The notes: generated by a model from the sequence alone, not told the origin. A stretch of DNA of 64,000 nucleotides from Microbacterium terrae (GCF_017831975.1 NZ_JAFDSS010000001.1:3038001-3102000), one strand, 5' to 3'; counted from the stretch's first letter, positions 53,849-63,697 are shown. Translations and numbers: made by a program.

Positions 53849-56053
53849 ATGTCCACCTCGACCACCCGCACCGAATCGACGGTCCCTGAGCTCGTCGACG
53901 GGCCGGCCCCGGCACCCCACCCCTCCGAGACGCCCGCACGCTCGCGCGCGTTCAGCGCGGCGCAGCTGGCCCAGGCGCTCCCGGGCGCGCTGCGCAAGCT
54001 GAACCCCGCCGCACTGTGGCGCAACCCCGTCATGTTCCTGGTCTGGGTCGGTGCGGCCCTGACGACCGCGATCGCGATCGCCGAGCCGTTCCTCGGCGGT
54101 TCCGAGAGCTCGGGCGGCGCGCCCCTGCCGTTCGGCTTCACGTGGGGCATCGCGGTCTGGCTCTGGCTCACCGTCCTGTTCGCCAATCTCGCGGAATCCG
54201 TCGCCGAGGGGCGGGGCAAGGCGCAGGCGGCGACCCTGCGGCAGACCCGCACGTCGACGACCGCCCACCGGCTGGTGCGCTACGACGCCGAGACGGATGC
54301 CGCCGGTGAGCGCACCGACGCGGTCGCGGTCGCCTCCACGGATCTCACCCTCGGAGACGTCGTCGTGGTCGGCGCGGGCGACCTCATCCCCGGCGACGGC
54401 GACATCGTCTGGGGCATCGCCACCGTCGACGAGTCGGCGATCACGGGCGAATCGGCGCCCGTCGTCCGCGAGTCCGGCGGCGACCGATCGGCCGTCACCG
54501 GAGGCACGCGCGTGCTCTCCGACCGGATCGTCGTGAAGATCACCTCGAAGCCCGGCGAGACCTTCGTCGACCGCATGATCGCGCTGGTCGAGGGGGCTGC
54601 CCGCCAGAAGACGCCGAACGAGATCGCCCTCGGCATCCTCCTCGCGAGCCTGTCGATCGTCTTCACGGTGGTCGTGCTGACCCTCAACCCCATCGCGTCG
54701 TACGCGGCGTCCCCCGTCTCGATCCCCGTGCTCGTCGCCCTGCTCGTCTGCCTCATCCCGACGACGATCGGCGCGCTGCTCAGCGCGATCGGCATCGCGG
54801 GCATGGACCGGCTCGTGCAGCGCAACGTGCTCGCCATGTCGGGAAGGGCGGTCGAGGCCGCGGGTGATGTCACGACCCTGCTCCTCGACAAGACCGGCAC
54901 GATCACCTACGGAAACCGGCGGGCCACCGCGACCGTCGCCCTGCACGGCGTCGGCGATGCCGAACTCACCCGCCTCGCCGCCCTGTCGTCGCTCGCCGAC
55001 CCCACCCCCGAAGGTGCGTCGATCGTCGAGCTCGCCGTGGCACGCGGCATCCGCGTCACCCTCCCCGCAGACGCCGCGGTCGTGCCCTTCACCGCGCAGA
55101 CCCGCATGAGCGGCCTCGACCTCGCAGACGGCACGCAGCTGCGCAAGGGCGCGGCGAGTGCGGTGCTCGCCTGGCTCGCGTCCGCGGGCGAGGTCCCCAC
55201 CGAGGTGCGCAGCGAGGTCACCCGAGAGACCGAGCTCATCGCGCAGTCGGGCGGCACGCCGCTCGTCGTCGCGGTGCTCGCGCCGCGAAGCGACGCAGAC
55301 GGCGCGGCGACCGGCCGCGTCCTCGGGGTCGTGCACCTCAAGGACGTCGTGAAGGACGGCCTCCGTGAGCGCTTCGACGAGCTGCGCGCGATGGGCATCC
55401 GCACGGTGATGATCACGGGCGACAATCCGCTCACAGCAGCGGCCATCGCGAAGGAGGCCGGCGTCGACGACTACCTCGCCGAAGCGACGCCCGAAGACAA
55501 GCTGGCCCTGATCAAGCGCGAGCAGGAGGGCGGGAACCTCGTCGCGATGACCGGCGACGGCACCAACGACGCTCCCGCACTGGCGCAGGCCGACGTCGGG
55601 GTCGCGATGAACACGGGCACGTCGGCGGCGAAGGAGGCCGGCAACATGGTCGACCTCGACTCCGACCCGACGAAGCTCATCGACATCGTCCGCATCGGCA
55701 AGCAGCTGCTCATCACGCGCGGGGCGCTCACGACGTTCTCGCTCGCCAACGACATCGCGAAGTACTTCGCGATCATCCCGGCGATGTTCATGGGCGTCTT
55801 CCCGGGCCTCGCCGCGCTGAACGTCATGCAGCTGTCTTCGGCGGCGTCGGCGGTCACGAGCGCCATCATCTTCAACGCGATCGTGATCGTGTTCCTCATC
55901 CCGCTGGCTCTGCGCGGGGTGAAGTACCGGGCGGCGAGCGCATCCCGCACCCTGAGCCGCAACCTGCTCGTCTACGGGCTCGGCGGCGTGATCGCACCCT
56001 TCATCGGAATCAAGCTGATCGACCTGGTCGTCAGCCTCATCCCGGGCTTCTGA
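53849..56053 (+). CDS. kdpB: KdpB, P-type ATPase subunit
   Basis: A 734-residue P-type ATPase that powers K+ uptake. The phosphorylated residue is Asp347 in [12 protein letters not shown]; the hinge motif is MVTGDN-like [18 protein letters not shown], and [16 protein letters not shown] follows. The N-terminal ~40 residues are longer than usual and include a repeat-like stretch (53881-53906). ATG at 53849 is 2 nt after kdpA. The ~734 length compares with about 680 for Escherichia coli KdpB. Confidence 0.94.
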   Translation: MSTSTTRTESTVPELVDGPAPAPHPSETPARSRAFSAAQLAQALPGALRKLNPAALWRNPVMFLVWVGAALTTAIAIAEPFLGGSESSGGAPLPFGFTWGIAVWLWLTVLFANLAESVAEGRGKAQAATLRQTRTSTTAHRLVRYDAETDAAGERTDAVAVASTDLTLGDVVVVGAGDLIPGDGDIVWGIATVDESAITGESAPVVRESGGDRSAVTGGTRVLSDRIVVKITSKPGETFVDRMIALVEGAARQKTPNEIALGILLASLSIVFTVVVLTLNPIASYAASPVSIPVLVALLVCLIPTTIGALLSAIGIAGMDRLVQRNVLAMSGRAVEAAGDVTTLLLDKTGTITYGNRRATATVALHGVGDAELTRLAALSSLADPTPEGASIVELAVARGIRVTLPADAAVVPFTAQTRMSGLDLADGTQLRKGAASAVLAWLASAGEVPTEVRSEVTRETELIAQSGGTPLVVAVLAPRSDADGAATGRVLGVVHLKDVVKDGLRERFDELRAMGIRTVMITGDNPLTAAAIAKEAGVDDYLAEATPEDKLALIKREQEGGNLVAMTGDGTNDAPALAQADVGVAMNTGTSAAKEAGNMVDLDSDPTKLIDIVRIGKQLLITRGALTTFSLANDIAKYFAIIPAMFMGVFPGLAALNVMQLSSAASAVTSAIIFNAIVIVFLIPLALRGVKYRAASASRTLSRNLLVYGLGGVIAPFIGIKLIDLVVSLIPGF
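53881..53906. repeat. Repeat-like sequence in the kdpB N-terminal extension
   Basis: GGTCCCTGAGCTCGTCGACG continues to GGCCGG and matches the reverse complement of the sufS element at 19 of 24 positions. It encodes [10 protein letters not shown] within the extra N-terminal segment. Confidence 0.45.
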
Positions 56054-56074
56054 GCCCACGTCTGGAGACCGGAC

Positions 56075-56686
56075 ATGTCCACCATCCGCACCACCCTCCG
56101 TCAGAGCGGCGTCGCCGTCCGCGCGATGCTCGTGTTCACCCTCGTGCTCGGCATCGGCTACACGCTGCTGATCACCGGCATCGGCCAGATCGCCCTTCCC
56201 TGGCAGGCGGGCGGCTCCGTCGTCCGCAGCGCCGACGGCGCCGTCGTCGGCAGCGCGCTGCTCGGCCAGCCGTTCACCGATTCCGGCGGCGCCCCGCTGC
56301 GCGAGTACTTCCAGTCCCGTCCGTCGGCCGCGGGCGACGGGTACGACGGCGGCGCCTCGAGCGGGTCGAACCTCGGCCCCGAGAACGCCGACCTCGTCGC
56401 CGCGATCCAGGACCGGCAGGCCGCGATCGCCGCGTTCGAGGGCGTCGACGTGTCGGAGATCCCCGCCGACGCCGTCACCGCGTCGGCGTCGGGGCTCGAC
56501 CCGCACATCAGCCCGGCGTACGCACAGCTGCAGGCGGCCCGCGTGGCCGAGGCCCGCGGACTGCCGATCGATGAGGTGCAGTCGCTGGTGGAGGAGCACA
56601 CCGAAGCCCGCGACCTCGGCTACCTCGGCGAGCCCCGGGTGAACGTGCTGAGCCTCAACCTGGCTCTCGACGCCCTCGCGGGCTGA
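56075..56686 (+). CDS. kdpC: KdpC, K+-ATPase accessory subunit
   Basis: A 203-residue protein with one N-terminal membrane helix (residues ~18-38, VLGIGYTLLITGIGQ) and a C-terminal soluble domain with YFQSRPSAAGDGYDGGASSGSNLGP and SGLDPHISPAYAQLQ, both family hallmarks. It aids K+ affinity and complex assembly. CTGGAGA precedes the ATG at 56075, 21 nt after kdpB. Confidence 0.93.
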   Translation: MSTIRTTLRQSGVAVRAMLVFTLVLGIGYTLLITGIGQIALPWQAGGSVVRSADGAVVGSALLGQPFTDSGGAPLREYFQSRPSAAGDGYDGGASSGSNLGPENADLVAAIQDRQAAIAAFEGVDVSEIPADAVTASASGLDPHISPAYAQLQAARVAEARGLPIDEVQSLVEEHTEARDLGYLGEPRVNVLSLNLALDALAG

Positions 56687-56691
56687 CTCAC

Positions 56692-56697
56692 TAGGGT
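56692..56697 (+). promoter_or_regulatory. Candidate leaderless promoter of kdpD inside the kdp operon
   Basis: TAGGGT lies in the 17-nt gap between kdpC and kdpD and ends 6 nt before the ATG at 56704. It would let the sensor-regulator pair be expressed apart from the pump genes. Confidence 0.45.
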
Positions 56698-56703
56698 GAT
56701 CGC

Positions 56704-59205
56704 ATGAGGCGCGGAACGCTGCGGGTGCTGCTGGGCGCCGCCCCCGGCGTCGGCAAGACCTTCGAGATGCTCGAGGAGGGCCGGCGCCTGCAGGCCGACG
56801 GGGTCGACGTCGTGGTCGCGGTGGTCGAGACCCACGGCCGAGCCGCGACCGCCGCGCTCATCCCGGGCCTGCACGAGATCCCCCGTCGCACGGTCGCGCA
56901 CCGAGGCGTCGAGCTCGACGAGATGGACGTCGAGGCGGTCCTCGAGCGCGCCCCCGCACTGGCGCTCGTCGACGAGCTCGCCCACACGAACGCCCCCGGG
57001 TCGCTCCACGCGAAGCGCTGGCAGGACGTGGAGCAGCTGCGCGACGCCGGCATCGACGTCATCACGACGGTCAACGTGCAGCACATCGAGTCGCTCAACG
57101 ACGTGGTCGAGCAGATCACGGGCATCACGCAGCGGGAGACGGTGCCCGATGCCGTCGTCCGCGGCGCCGACCAGATCGAGGTCGTCGACCTCGCCCCGCA
57201 GGCCCTCCGCGACAGGCTGTCGGCGGGTCAGGTCTACCCGGCTGAGCGCATCGACGCCGCGCTGTCGAACTACTTCCGGCTCGGGAACCTCACCGCCCTG
57301 CGCGAGCTGGCGCTGCTGTGGCTCGCCGACGAGGTCGACAGCGCCCTCAACCGCTACCGCGCCGAGCAGGGCATCGAGGGCACCTGGCACGCCCGCGAGC
57401 GGGTGGTGGTGGCGCTCACGGGCGGACGCGAGAGCGAGACCCTGATCCGCCGCGGCGCGCGGATCGCCGCGCGGTCGGCGGGCGGCGAGCTGCTCGCGGT
57501 GCATGTCACCGGCCAGGACGGGCTGCGCGACGCCGCACCCGGAGCACTGTCGGCGCAGCAGGCCCTCGTCGAGTCGCTCGGCGGCACCTATCACCAGGTC
57601 GTCGGCGACGACATCCCCCGGGCGCTCGTCGAGTTCGCCCGCTCGGTGAACGCCACCCAGCTGGTCATCGGCGTCAGCCGCCGCGGACGCCTCACCGCAG
57701 CCTTGACCGGGCCCGGCATCGGCGCGACCGTCATCCGCGAGTCGGGCGACATCGACGTGCACATCGTCACGCATGCGGCGGCCGGGCGCTTCGCCCTGCC
57801 GCGCATCTCGGGCGGTGCCCTCAGCTGGACGCGCCGCCTGCTCGGGTTCGCCGTCGCGCTCATCGGCGGGCCGCTCCTGACCTGGCTGCTGGTCACCATC
57901 CAGAACGAGGAGACGATCACGAGCGACGTGCTCGCGTATCAGCTCCTCGTCGTGATCGTCGCCCTCATCGGCGGCATCTGGCCGGCCGTGTTCGCGGCGG
58001 TGATGTCGGGGCTGACGCTGAACTTCTTCTTCGTCGAGCCGTTCCACACGGTCACGATCGCCAACCCGCGCAACGCGTGGGCCCTCGTGCTCTACGTCGT
58101 CATCGCGGTGCTCGTGAGCTTCATCGTCGACCGGGCCGCGCGGGCCGCGCGAGCCGCGCGGCGATCGGCCGCCGAGTCCGAGCTGCTCGCCGCGGTTGCC
58201 GGCAGCGTGCTGCGCGGCCAGGGCGCCGTGCCCGCGCTGCTCTCCCGCACCCGCGAGGCGTTCGGCATGTCGGGCGTGCGCCTGGTCGCGGCCTCCGGCG
58301 ACGTCGTCGCGACCGACGGCGAGCCGCTCCGCGACGACCGCCATACGCTCGTGCCCGTCGGCGACCGCGCGACGCTCGAGCTGCACGGACCCGAGCTGAG
58401 CGCCTCCGAGCGCCGCCTGCTCGACGTGGTAGTCGCCCAGCTCGACTCGGCGCTCGAGCAGACCGCACTGCAGGAGACGGCCCGCGCGGCCGACCTGCTC
58501 GCCGAGACCGACCAGGTGCGCAGCGCCCTGCTGTCGGCCGTCAGCCACGACCTGCGGCGACCGCTCGCCGCAGCGGTCGCCGCGGTCGGCGGGCTGCGGG
58601 CCGCCGGACCCGCTCTGTCGGCCTCCGACCGCCGAGAGCTGCTCGACACGGCCGACGAGTCGCTCGGAACCCTGGCGAGGCTCGTCACCGACCTGCTCGA
58701 CGTCAGTCGCATCGAGGCCGGCGTCCTCGCCGTCTCGCTGTCGCCCGTCGATGCCGCCGACGTCGTCCTCGCCTCGGTCGACGAGCTCGGCCTCGGCCCG
58801 GCGCAGCTCGACGCCGCCCTCGACGAGCACCTGCCTCCGCTGCGTGCGGATCCCGTGCTGCTGCAGCGCGTGATCGTCAATCTGCTCTCCAACGCCGCGC
58901 GGCACACCCCGAGCGGATCGCGGGTGCGCGTGGCGACGAGCAGCCTCGGGGATGCGGCGCAGATCCGGGTCATCGACCACGGCCCCGGGCTGCCACCCGG
59001 ACCGCACGACGACATCTTCGCCCCGTTCCAGAGGCTCGGCGACACCGACAACACGACCGGGCTCGGCCTCGGCCTCGCCCTCTCGCGCGGGTTCACCACC
59101 GGCATGGGCGGCACCCTCACACCCGAAGACACCCCCGGCGGCGGCCTCACCATGGTGATCGAGCTTCCGCTCGCCGCAACACCCAGCCAGGAGCGCACGG
59201 CATGA
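56704..59205 (+). CDS. kdpD: KdpD, K+-responsive sensor histidine kinase
   Basis: An 833-residue sensor kinase. The N-terminal KdpD domain carries Walker A GAAPGVGKT (residues 11-19) and VNVQHIESLNDVV; a Usp-like domain follows (~230-360); four membrane helices at ~380-480; then a GAF-like and the kinase module with His615 in SHDLRRPLAA, and the N, G1, G2 boxes (GLGLGLALSRG). It phosphorylates KdpE in response to low K+ or osmotic stress. kdpE overlaps by 4 bp. Confidence 0.94.
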   Translation: MRRGTLRVLLGAAPGVGKTFEMLEEGRRLQADGVDVVVAVVETHGRAATAALIPGLHEIPRRTVAHRGVELDEMDVEAVLERAPALALVDELAHTNAPGSLHAKRWQDVEQLRDAGIDVITTVNVQHIESLNDVVEQITGITQRETVPDAVVRGADQIEVVDLAPQALRDRLSAGQVYPAERIDAALSNYFRLGNLTALRELALLWLADEVDSALNRYRAEQGIEGTWHARERVVVALTGGRESETLIRRGARIAARSAGGELLAVHVTGQDGLRDAAPGALSAQQALVESLGGTYHQVVGDDIPRALVEFARSVNATQLVIGVSRRGRLTAALTGPGIGATVIRESGDIDVHIVTHAAAGRFALPRISGGALSWTRRLLGFAVALIGGPLLTWLLVTIQNEETITSDVLAYQLLVVIVALIGGIWPAVFAAVMSGLTLNFFFVEPFHTVTIANPRNAWALVLYVVIAVLVSFIVDRAARAARAARRSAAESELLAAVAGSVLRGQGAVPALLSRTREAFGMSGVRLVAASGDVVATDGEPLRDDRHTLVPVGDRATLELHGPELSASERRLLDVVVAQLDSALEQTALQETARAADLLAETDQVRSALLSAVSHDLRRPLAAAVAAVGGLRAAGPALSASDRRELLDTADESLGTLARLVTDLLDVSRIEAGVLAVSLSPVDAADVVLASVDELGLGPAQLDAALDEHLPPLRADPVLLQRVIVNLLSNAARHTPSGSRVRVATSSLGDAAQIRVIDHGPGLPPGPHDDIFAPFQRLGDTDNTTGLGLGLALSRGFTTGMGGTLTPEDTPGGGLTMVIELPLAATPSQERTA

Positions 59206-59879
59206 AGATCCTGATCGCCGACGACGATCCGCAGCTCGTGAAGGCGCTGCGCATCACCCTCGCAGCCCACGGCTACGAGGTGGTCGCAGCACCCGACGGC
59301 GCCGCGGCGATCGCCCTGGCCGCCCAGACGCGCCCCGACATCGTCATGGTCGACCTGGGGATGCCGCGGCTGGACGGGGTGCAGACGATCGAGGCCCTCC
59401 GCGGCTGGACGACGGCGCCGATCCTGGTCATCTCCGGCCGCACCGGCTCGGCCGACAAGGTCGAGGCGCTCGACGCGGGTGCCGACGACTACGTCACCAA
59501 GCCGTTCCAGATCGACGAGCTGCTCGCGCGTCTGCGTGCGCTCGCGCGCCGGGCCACGGCATCCGTCGACGAACCCGTCGTGCGCTTCGGCGACGTCGAG
59601 GTCGATCTCGCCACCAAGACCGTCACCCGCAGCGGCGAGCGCGTGCACCTCACACCGACCGAGTGGCGGATGCTCGAGTTCCTCGCCCGGAACCCCGGGT
59701 CGCTGGTGACCCGCCAGAGCATCCTCAAAGACATCTGGGGCACCGACCAAGTGAACGACACCGGGTATCTGCGCCTGTACATGTCGCAGCTGCGCAAGAA
59801 GCTCGAGCGCGACCCGGGCAGCCCCGTGCACCTGCTCACCGAGTCGGGGATGGGCTACCGGCTCGTGCTCGACGAGTGA
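59202..59879 (+). CDS. kdpE: KdpE, response regulator of the kdp operon
   Basis: A 225-residue OmpR-type regulator. The receiver domain has acid residues ADDDPQ at positions 6-11, phospho-acceptor Asp51 in IVMVDLGMP and the lysine in VTKPF; a winged-helix DNA-binding domain with HLTPTEWRMLEFLARNPG follows. It activates kdp genes once phosphorylated by KdpD. The start codon overlaps the kdpD stop (ATGA). Confidence 0.94.
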   Translation: MKILIADDDPQLVKALRITLAAHGYEVVAAPDGAAAIALAAQTRPDIVMVDLGMPRLDGVQTIEALRGWTTAPILVISGRTGSADKVEALDAGADDYVTKPFQIDELLARLRALARRATASVDEPVVRFGDVEVDLATKTVTRSGERVHLTPTEWRMLEFLARNPGSLVTRQSILKDIWGTDQVNDTGYLRLYMSQLRKKLERDPGSPVHLLTESGMGYRLVLDE

Positions 59880-59908
59880 GGGGATGCCGCTGGCCGCGGC
59901 ATCCCCTC
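59878..59908. terminator. Bidirectional terminator after kdpE
   Basis: GAGGGGATGCCGC (59878-59890) pairs perfectly with GCGGCATCCCCTC (59896-59908) around a 5-nt loop. The left arm includes the kdpE stop codon. It also faces the gene ending at 59926 from the other side. Confidence 0.8.
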
Positions 59909-59925
59909 ATCACGTCGCCTCGAGA

Positions 59926-60906
59926 TCAGCTCTTGATGAGGTCGCGCTCGAGCCGCGCGTAGCTGGTCTCCATGCCGTCGGTCATGCCGGTCGCGAGCAC
60001 CATGTCGCGGGTCTGCATGTCGGGGTAGGTGATGATGATCGTCAGCAGCGTCGCGCCGTCCTCCTCATAGAGCGACAGGTCGTTCGTCGTCGACGGGTAG
60101 TCGGTGCCGATCATGTGCTCGGTGGTGACCGCACGGCGCGGCGCCTCGAAGACGAGGTTCTCGCCGTCGAAGCCGAACCCCTGCCCCGCGGTGTCGCCCC
60201 TCGGCTCCCACCAGTACTTGTAGCGGCCGCCCACCTGGGGGTCGACCTCGCACTCGGTCATCGCCCAGCCGTCGGGGCCGAGCAGCCACTTCTGCAGCAG
60301 CTCGGGCTCGTTGTGGGCGCGCCACACGAGATCCTGCGGGCCGTCGATGAGACGCGTGATGCGCACGTGCGTGTCGTCGAGGATCTCGGTGCGCGTCCCT
60401 GCGCCCAGCGCGTACTCGCGCAGATCCTGCAGCACCGCGTCGAGCTGGTCCATCGCCTGACGCGAGCCCTCGATCGCGCCCATGGCGATGATCTCCTGGA
60501 GCGACTCGGCCGTGGCCAGGTAGCTGACGTTGCTCAGGCGCGACCCGGTCGCCGTCGCCTCGAACGTGAACACCATGCGGCTCTCGGGCATGCCGTCCAT
60601 GGGCTTTCCGTCGTCGCCGACGAACACGTCGAGCACCTCGAACGAGTTCGGCGCATCGATGCGGAGGAACTCCCAGCTGCCGCGCGAGACCTCGCCGGTC
60701 GGGCTCGTCATGTGGTAGCTCGCCTTGCCGCCGGGCGTGAACTCGAACTCGGTGAACGTCGCCGGCCAGCCGGGAGGACCCCAGAAGCGCTCGAGCTGCG
60801 CCGGCTCGGTGAACGCCCGCCAGAGGCGCTCGACCGGGGCGGCGAAGTCGGCGGTGAGCGTCATGGTGAGCTCGTCGGTGTCGGTGGTGATGTCGGTGAC
60901 AGGCAT
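59926..60906 (-). CDS. SRPBCC protein with two AHSA1-like domains
   Basis: A 326-residue protein made of two tandem SRPBCC domains of AHSA1/START type (~residues 8-160 and ~170-320). Visible stretches: LTADFAAPVERLWRAFTEPA and, in the second copy, THVRITRLIDGPQDLVWRAH. The fold binds hydrophobic ligands. It is co-transcribed with the ArsR-family gene, starting 1 nt after its stop, and GGAGAG lies before the ATG. In this arrangement the ArsR protein usually regulates the pair. Ligand unknown. Confidence 0.86.
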   Translation of the reverse strand: MPVTDITTDTDELTMTLTADFAAPVERLWRAFTEPAQLERFWGPPGWPATFTEFEFTPGGKASYHMTSPTGEVSRGSWEFLRIDAPNSFEVLDVFVGDDGKPMDGMPESRMVFTFEATATGSRLSNVSYLATAESLQEIIAMGAIEGSRQAMDQLDAVLQDLREYALGAGTRTEILDDTHVRITRLIDGPQDLVWRAHNEPELLQKWLLGPDGWAMTECEVDPQVGGRYKYWWEPRGDTAGQGFGFDGENLVFEAPRRAVTTEHMIGTDYPSTTNDLSLYEEDGATLLTIIITYPDMQTRDMVLATGMTDGMETSYARLERDLIKS

Positions 60907-60907
60907 G

Positions 60908-61309
60908 TCACTCTCCTTCGTCGGGGTCGTGCGTGGTGTCGGTGATGGGTTCCGCCGGAGGTGCGGCGGAGGGTTCCGGCTCGGCCAGGAGTGCGTCGAG
61001 ACGGTCGATGCGCGAGCGCCAGAGCAGCTCGTACCGGGCGAGGAGCTCGCGGGCGTGGGCGATCATGACCGGATCCGCCCGCACCCGGCGCTCGCGCCCC
61101 TCGGCGCGCTTGATGATGAGCTCGGCGGCCTCGAGCACCGCCACGTGCTTCTGAACCGCGGCGAACGACATGTCGTACGCCGTCGCGAGTTCAGACACCG
61201 ACGGTTCGCCGGTGAGCGTCCGGCGCAGGATGTCGCGCCGGGTCGCATCGCCGAGCGCCCGGAAGAGGCGATCGAGTGCATCATCATCGAGTCCAAGTTC
61301 TACAACCAT
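60908..61309 (-). CDS. ArsR-family winged-helix regulator
   Basis: A 133-residue repressor with a winged helix (LFRALGDATRRDILRRTLTG and LATAYDMSFAAVQKHVAVLE) and a Pro/Glu-rich tail. No metal-binding CxC motif is seen, so it is not an obvious metal sensor. It is the first gene of the ArsR-SRPBCC pair. TAACGT lies 8 nt before the ATG at 61309, and a palindrome overlaps the start codon, which suggests autorepression. Confidence 0.86.
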   Translation of the reverse strand: MVVELGLDDDALDRLFRALGDATRRDILRRTLTGEPSVSELATAYDMSFAAVQKHVAVLEAAELIIKRAEGRERRVRADPVMIAHARELLARYELLWRSRIDRLDALLAEPEPSAAPPAEPITDTTHDPDEGE

Positions 61310-61323
61310 TTGGTTGTACGTTA
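61302..61323 (-). promoter_or_regulatory. Autoregulatory operator overlapping the ArsR start codon and promoter
   Basis: ACAACC-ATTT-GGTTGT (61302-61317) is an inverted repeat with perfect 6-bp arms that includes the ATG (61307-61309). A minus-strand -10 TAACGT is at 61323-61318. Repressor bound here would block both promoter and initiation. Confidence 0.6.
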
Positions 61324-61361
61324 GACCCGCGGATGCTCCGCGTCAACCCCTGGCGCGAAAA

Positions 61362-61400
61362 GACGCGGCCGGCGGATCCCCGAGGATCGCCGGCCGCGTC
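61362..61400 (-). terminator. Intrinsic terminator of the TerC gene
   Basis: On the minus strand, GACGCGGCCGGCGATCC pairs with GGATCCGCCGGCCGCGTC (one bulged base), followed by a TTTT run. It sits 14 nt after the TerC stop and is the only hairpin here with a clear U-run. Confidence 0.82.
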
Positions 61401-61414
61401 GTGAGATCGAAAGG

Positions 61415-62311
61415 TCAGCCGAGGCCGTGGCGCTCGTCGGCGCCCGCGGCATCCCCGCTGATCGGCTTGCTCGACAGGCCCACCGAACCGGCCCCTGCCG
61501 GCCCCGACAGTGCGGCCGACACCGCGACGGACTCGTCGACGTCGGGGTACTGCGGCATGAGCTGCACCGAGGTCTGGCGCTTCTTCTCGCGCTTGGCCTT
61601 GCCGGCCGCCGCCCACAGGTTCAGCGCCTCGACGAGGATCGCGAACGCCATCGGGCCGTAGATGAACGCCTTGTCGATCTTGATCTCGAAGCCCTCGGCG
61701 ACGAGGAACACACCGATCAGCAGCAGGAACGACAGGGCCAGCATCTTCACCGTCGGGTGGTTGTTGACGAACGCGAAGATGAACCGCGAGGCGAACAGCA
61801 TGATGCCGAACGAGAGCACCACGACGGTGATGATGACGACGAGGCTCTCGGTCATGCCGACCGCGGTGATGACCGAGTCGAGCGAGAACACCAGGTCGAG
61901 AAGCAGGATCTGCACGAGCACCGAGCCGAAGGTGACGGTCTTGCGCCCGGCGCCGCCGTGCTCCTCCTCGTGACCCTCGAGCTTGTGATGGATCTCGGTG
62001 ACCGCCTTGTAGACGAGGAAGAGGCCACCGGCGATGAGGATGAGGTCCTTCCACGAGAAGCCCATCTCGCCGATGAAGAACACGTCCTCCTTGAGCGTGA
62101 TGATCCAGCCGGCGAAGAGCACGAGGATCACGCGCATCACCATCGCGAGGGTGAGGCCGAGGTTGCGGGCCTTCGCCTGCTGCTCCTTCGGCAGCTTCGA
62201 CGCGAGGATCGAGATGAAGATCACGTTGTCGACGCCGAGCACCACCTCGAGCACGAACAGCGTGAAGAAGACGGCGATCAGATCGGGCGTGAAGGCGAGG
62301 GAGAAGTCCAC
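61415..62311 (-). CDS. TerC/Alx-family membrane protein
   Basis: A 298-residue membrane protein with about eight hydrophobic segments. Conserved acidic membrane motifs are VLGVDNVIFISILA near residue 25 and FSLDSVITAVGM near 135. Members (Alx, MntZ-like) export manganese or protect from metal stress. The start is GTG at 62311, with AGGAGG some 15 nt upstream; an ATG nearby is in another frame. The C-terminal ~50 residues are Ala/Ser/Gly-rich and likely disordered. It is divergent from the desaturase gene. Confidence 0.85.
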   Translation of the reverse strand: MDFSLAFTPDLIAVFFTLFVLEVVLGVDNVIFISILASKLPKEQQAKARNLGLTLAMVMRVILVLFAGWIITLKEDVFFIGEMGFSWKDLILIAGGLFLVYKAVTEIHHKLEGHEEEHGGAGRKTVTFGSVLVQILLLDLVFSLDSVITAVGMTESLVVIITVVVLSFGIMLFASRFIFAFVNNHPTVKMLALSFLLLIGVFLVAEGFEIKIDKAFIYGPMAFAILVEALNLWAAAGKAKREKKRQTSVQLMPQYPDVDESVAVSAALSGPAGAGSVGLSSKPISGDAAGADERHGLG

Positions 62312-62451
62312 GGAGCCATCGTATGAGCCTCCTGCCGGATGCCTGGGAACTCCCCCTGCATACCGCCCGGGCCATATGGCCCCGCGTAGTGTGGGCGCCA
62401 GCGATCGGCGACCTGCCTTTGGCTCCGCGTCGGTCCTCGGTTGCATCGCGA

Positions 62452-63606
62452 GTGGTCGGCATCCGACCAAGGGGGCGCATCATCGCACCTGTCGCATCTG
62501 CCGCAACTGTCGCACCTGAGGCCGTCCTCGGTCCGGTACGCCAGACCTATGCCGGCACCGATACCTTCCCGCCCATCGCGCGGGCCTACACCGATGTCGC
62601 GCAGGTCGTGCGCGAGACCGGACTCCTCCGGCGCACGCGCCTCTTCTACGGCGCGGTCGGCCTGGCGATCCTGCTGGGGATCGGCGGCGTGATCACCGGC
62701 TTCATCCTGCTGGGCGACAGCTGGTTCCAGCTGCTCATGGCCGCAGCCCTCGGCATCGTCCTCACGCAGGCGTCTTTCCTCGCCCATGAGGCCGCCCACA
62801 AGCAGATCCTCGAGGGCGGGCGCTCGAACGACCGGCTCGGGCGCATCATCGCCGCCGGCGTGGTGGGCATCAGCTACTCCTGGTGGAACGCGAAGCACAA
62901 CCGCCATCACGCGAACCCGAATCGTGTCGGCAAAGACCCCGACATCGAGATCGACACCATCTCGTTCATCGAGACGGATGCCGCCTCCGCCGGACGCTTC
63001 CGCGCGCTCATCACCCGCAAGCAGGGGTGGCTCTTCTTCCCGCTGCTCACGCTCGAGGGGCTGAACCTGCACTACCTGGGTCTCAAGCACCTGTTCTCCC
63101 GCGGCGAGCTGAAGGACCGCTACCTCGAGCTCGGCCTCATCGCCCTGCACTTCGCGCTGTACCTCACGCCGGTCTTCCTGCTGCTGCCTCTCGGCATGGC
63201 GTTCGCCTTCGTCGGCGTGCAGCTCGCCGTGTTCGGCGTCTACATGGGCGCGTCGTTCGCGCCGAACCACAAGGGCATGCCGATCATCGCGCCCGACGCC
63301 AAGCTCGACTTCTTCTCCAAGCAGGTGCGCACCTCACGCAACATCCGCGGCGGCTGGTGGGCCACCTGGCTCATGGGCGGGCTCAACTACCAGGTCGAGC
63401 ACCACCTGTTCCCGAGCATGCCCCGCCCGCACCTCGCCAAGGCCCGTCAGATCGTCATCGACCAGTGCCGCCACCTGGGCGTGCCGTACACGGAGACGAG
63501 CCTGTGGGAGTCGTACGGCATCGTCATCGCCTACCTCAACCGCGTCGGGCTCGCCGCGCGCGACCCGTTCGACTGCCACCTGGTGGCGCGCTTCCGCCCT
63601 TCCTGA
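62452..63606 (+). CDS. Membrane fatty acid desaturase
   Basis: A 384-residue di-iron desaturase that introduces double bonds into lipid acyl chains. The three histidine boxes are intact: HEAAHKQ, KHNRHHANP and QVEHHLFPSM. About four membrane segments are present. The start is uncertain: GTG at 62452 is used here; TTG at 62419 and an in-frame ATG at 62323 would read into the divergent promoter region. A -10-like TAGTGT is at 62385. Probably adjusts membrane fluidity. Confidence 0.82.
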   Translation: MVGIRPRGRIIAPVASAATVAPEAVLGPVRQTYAGTDTFPPIARAYTDVAQVVRETGLLRRTRLFYGAVGLAILLGIGGVITGFILLGDSWFQLLMAAALGIVLTQASFLAHEAAHKQILEGGRSNDRLGRIIAAGVVGISYSWWNAKHNRHHANPNRVGKDPDIEIDTISFIETDAASAGRFRALITRKQGWLFFPLLTLEGLNLHYLGLKHLFSRGELKDRYLELGLIALHFALYLTPVFLLLPLGMAFAFVGVQLAVFGVYMGASFAPNHKGMPIIAPDAKLDFFSKQVRTSRNIRGGWWATWLMGGLNYQVEHHLFPSMPRPHLAKARQIVIDQCRHLGVPYTETSLWESYGIVIAYLNRVGLAARDPFDCHLVARFRPS

Positions 63607-63665
63607 CCTCCGGGAGCCCAGCGGGTCCGCACCCATCCGGGACACACCCCGCGCGCGACCACCCG

Positions 63666-63697
63666 ATCGGCCGATGAGGTCGAGCCCATCGGCCGAT
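63666..63697. promoter_or_regulatory. Twin palindromes upstream of the DUF2306 gene
   Basis: ATCGGCCGAT occurs at 63666-63675 and again at 63688-63697, each a perfect 10-bp palindrome, 22 bp centre to centre (two helical turns). They lie 35-66 bp before the next start codon and look like a paired repressor site; a terminator for the desaturase is less likely. Confidence 0.5.
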
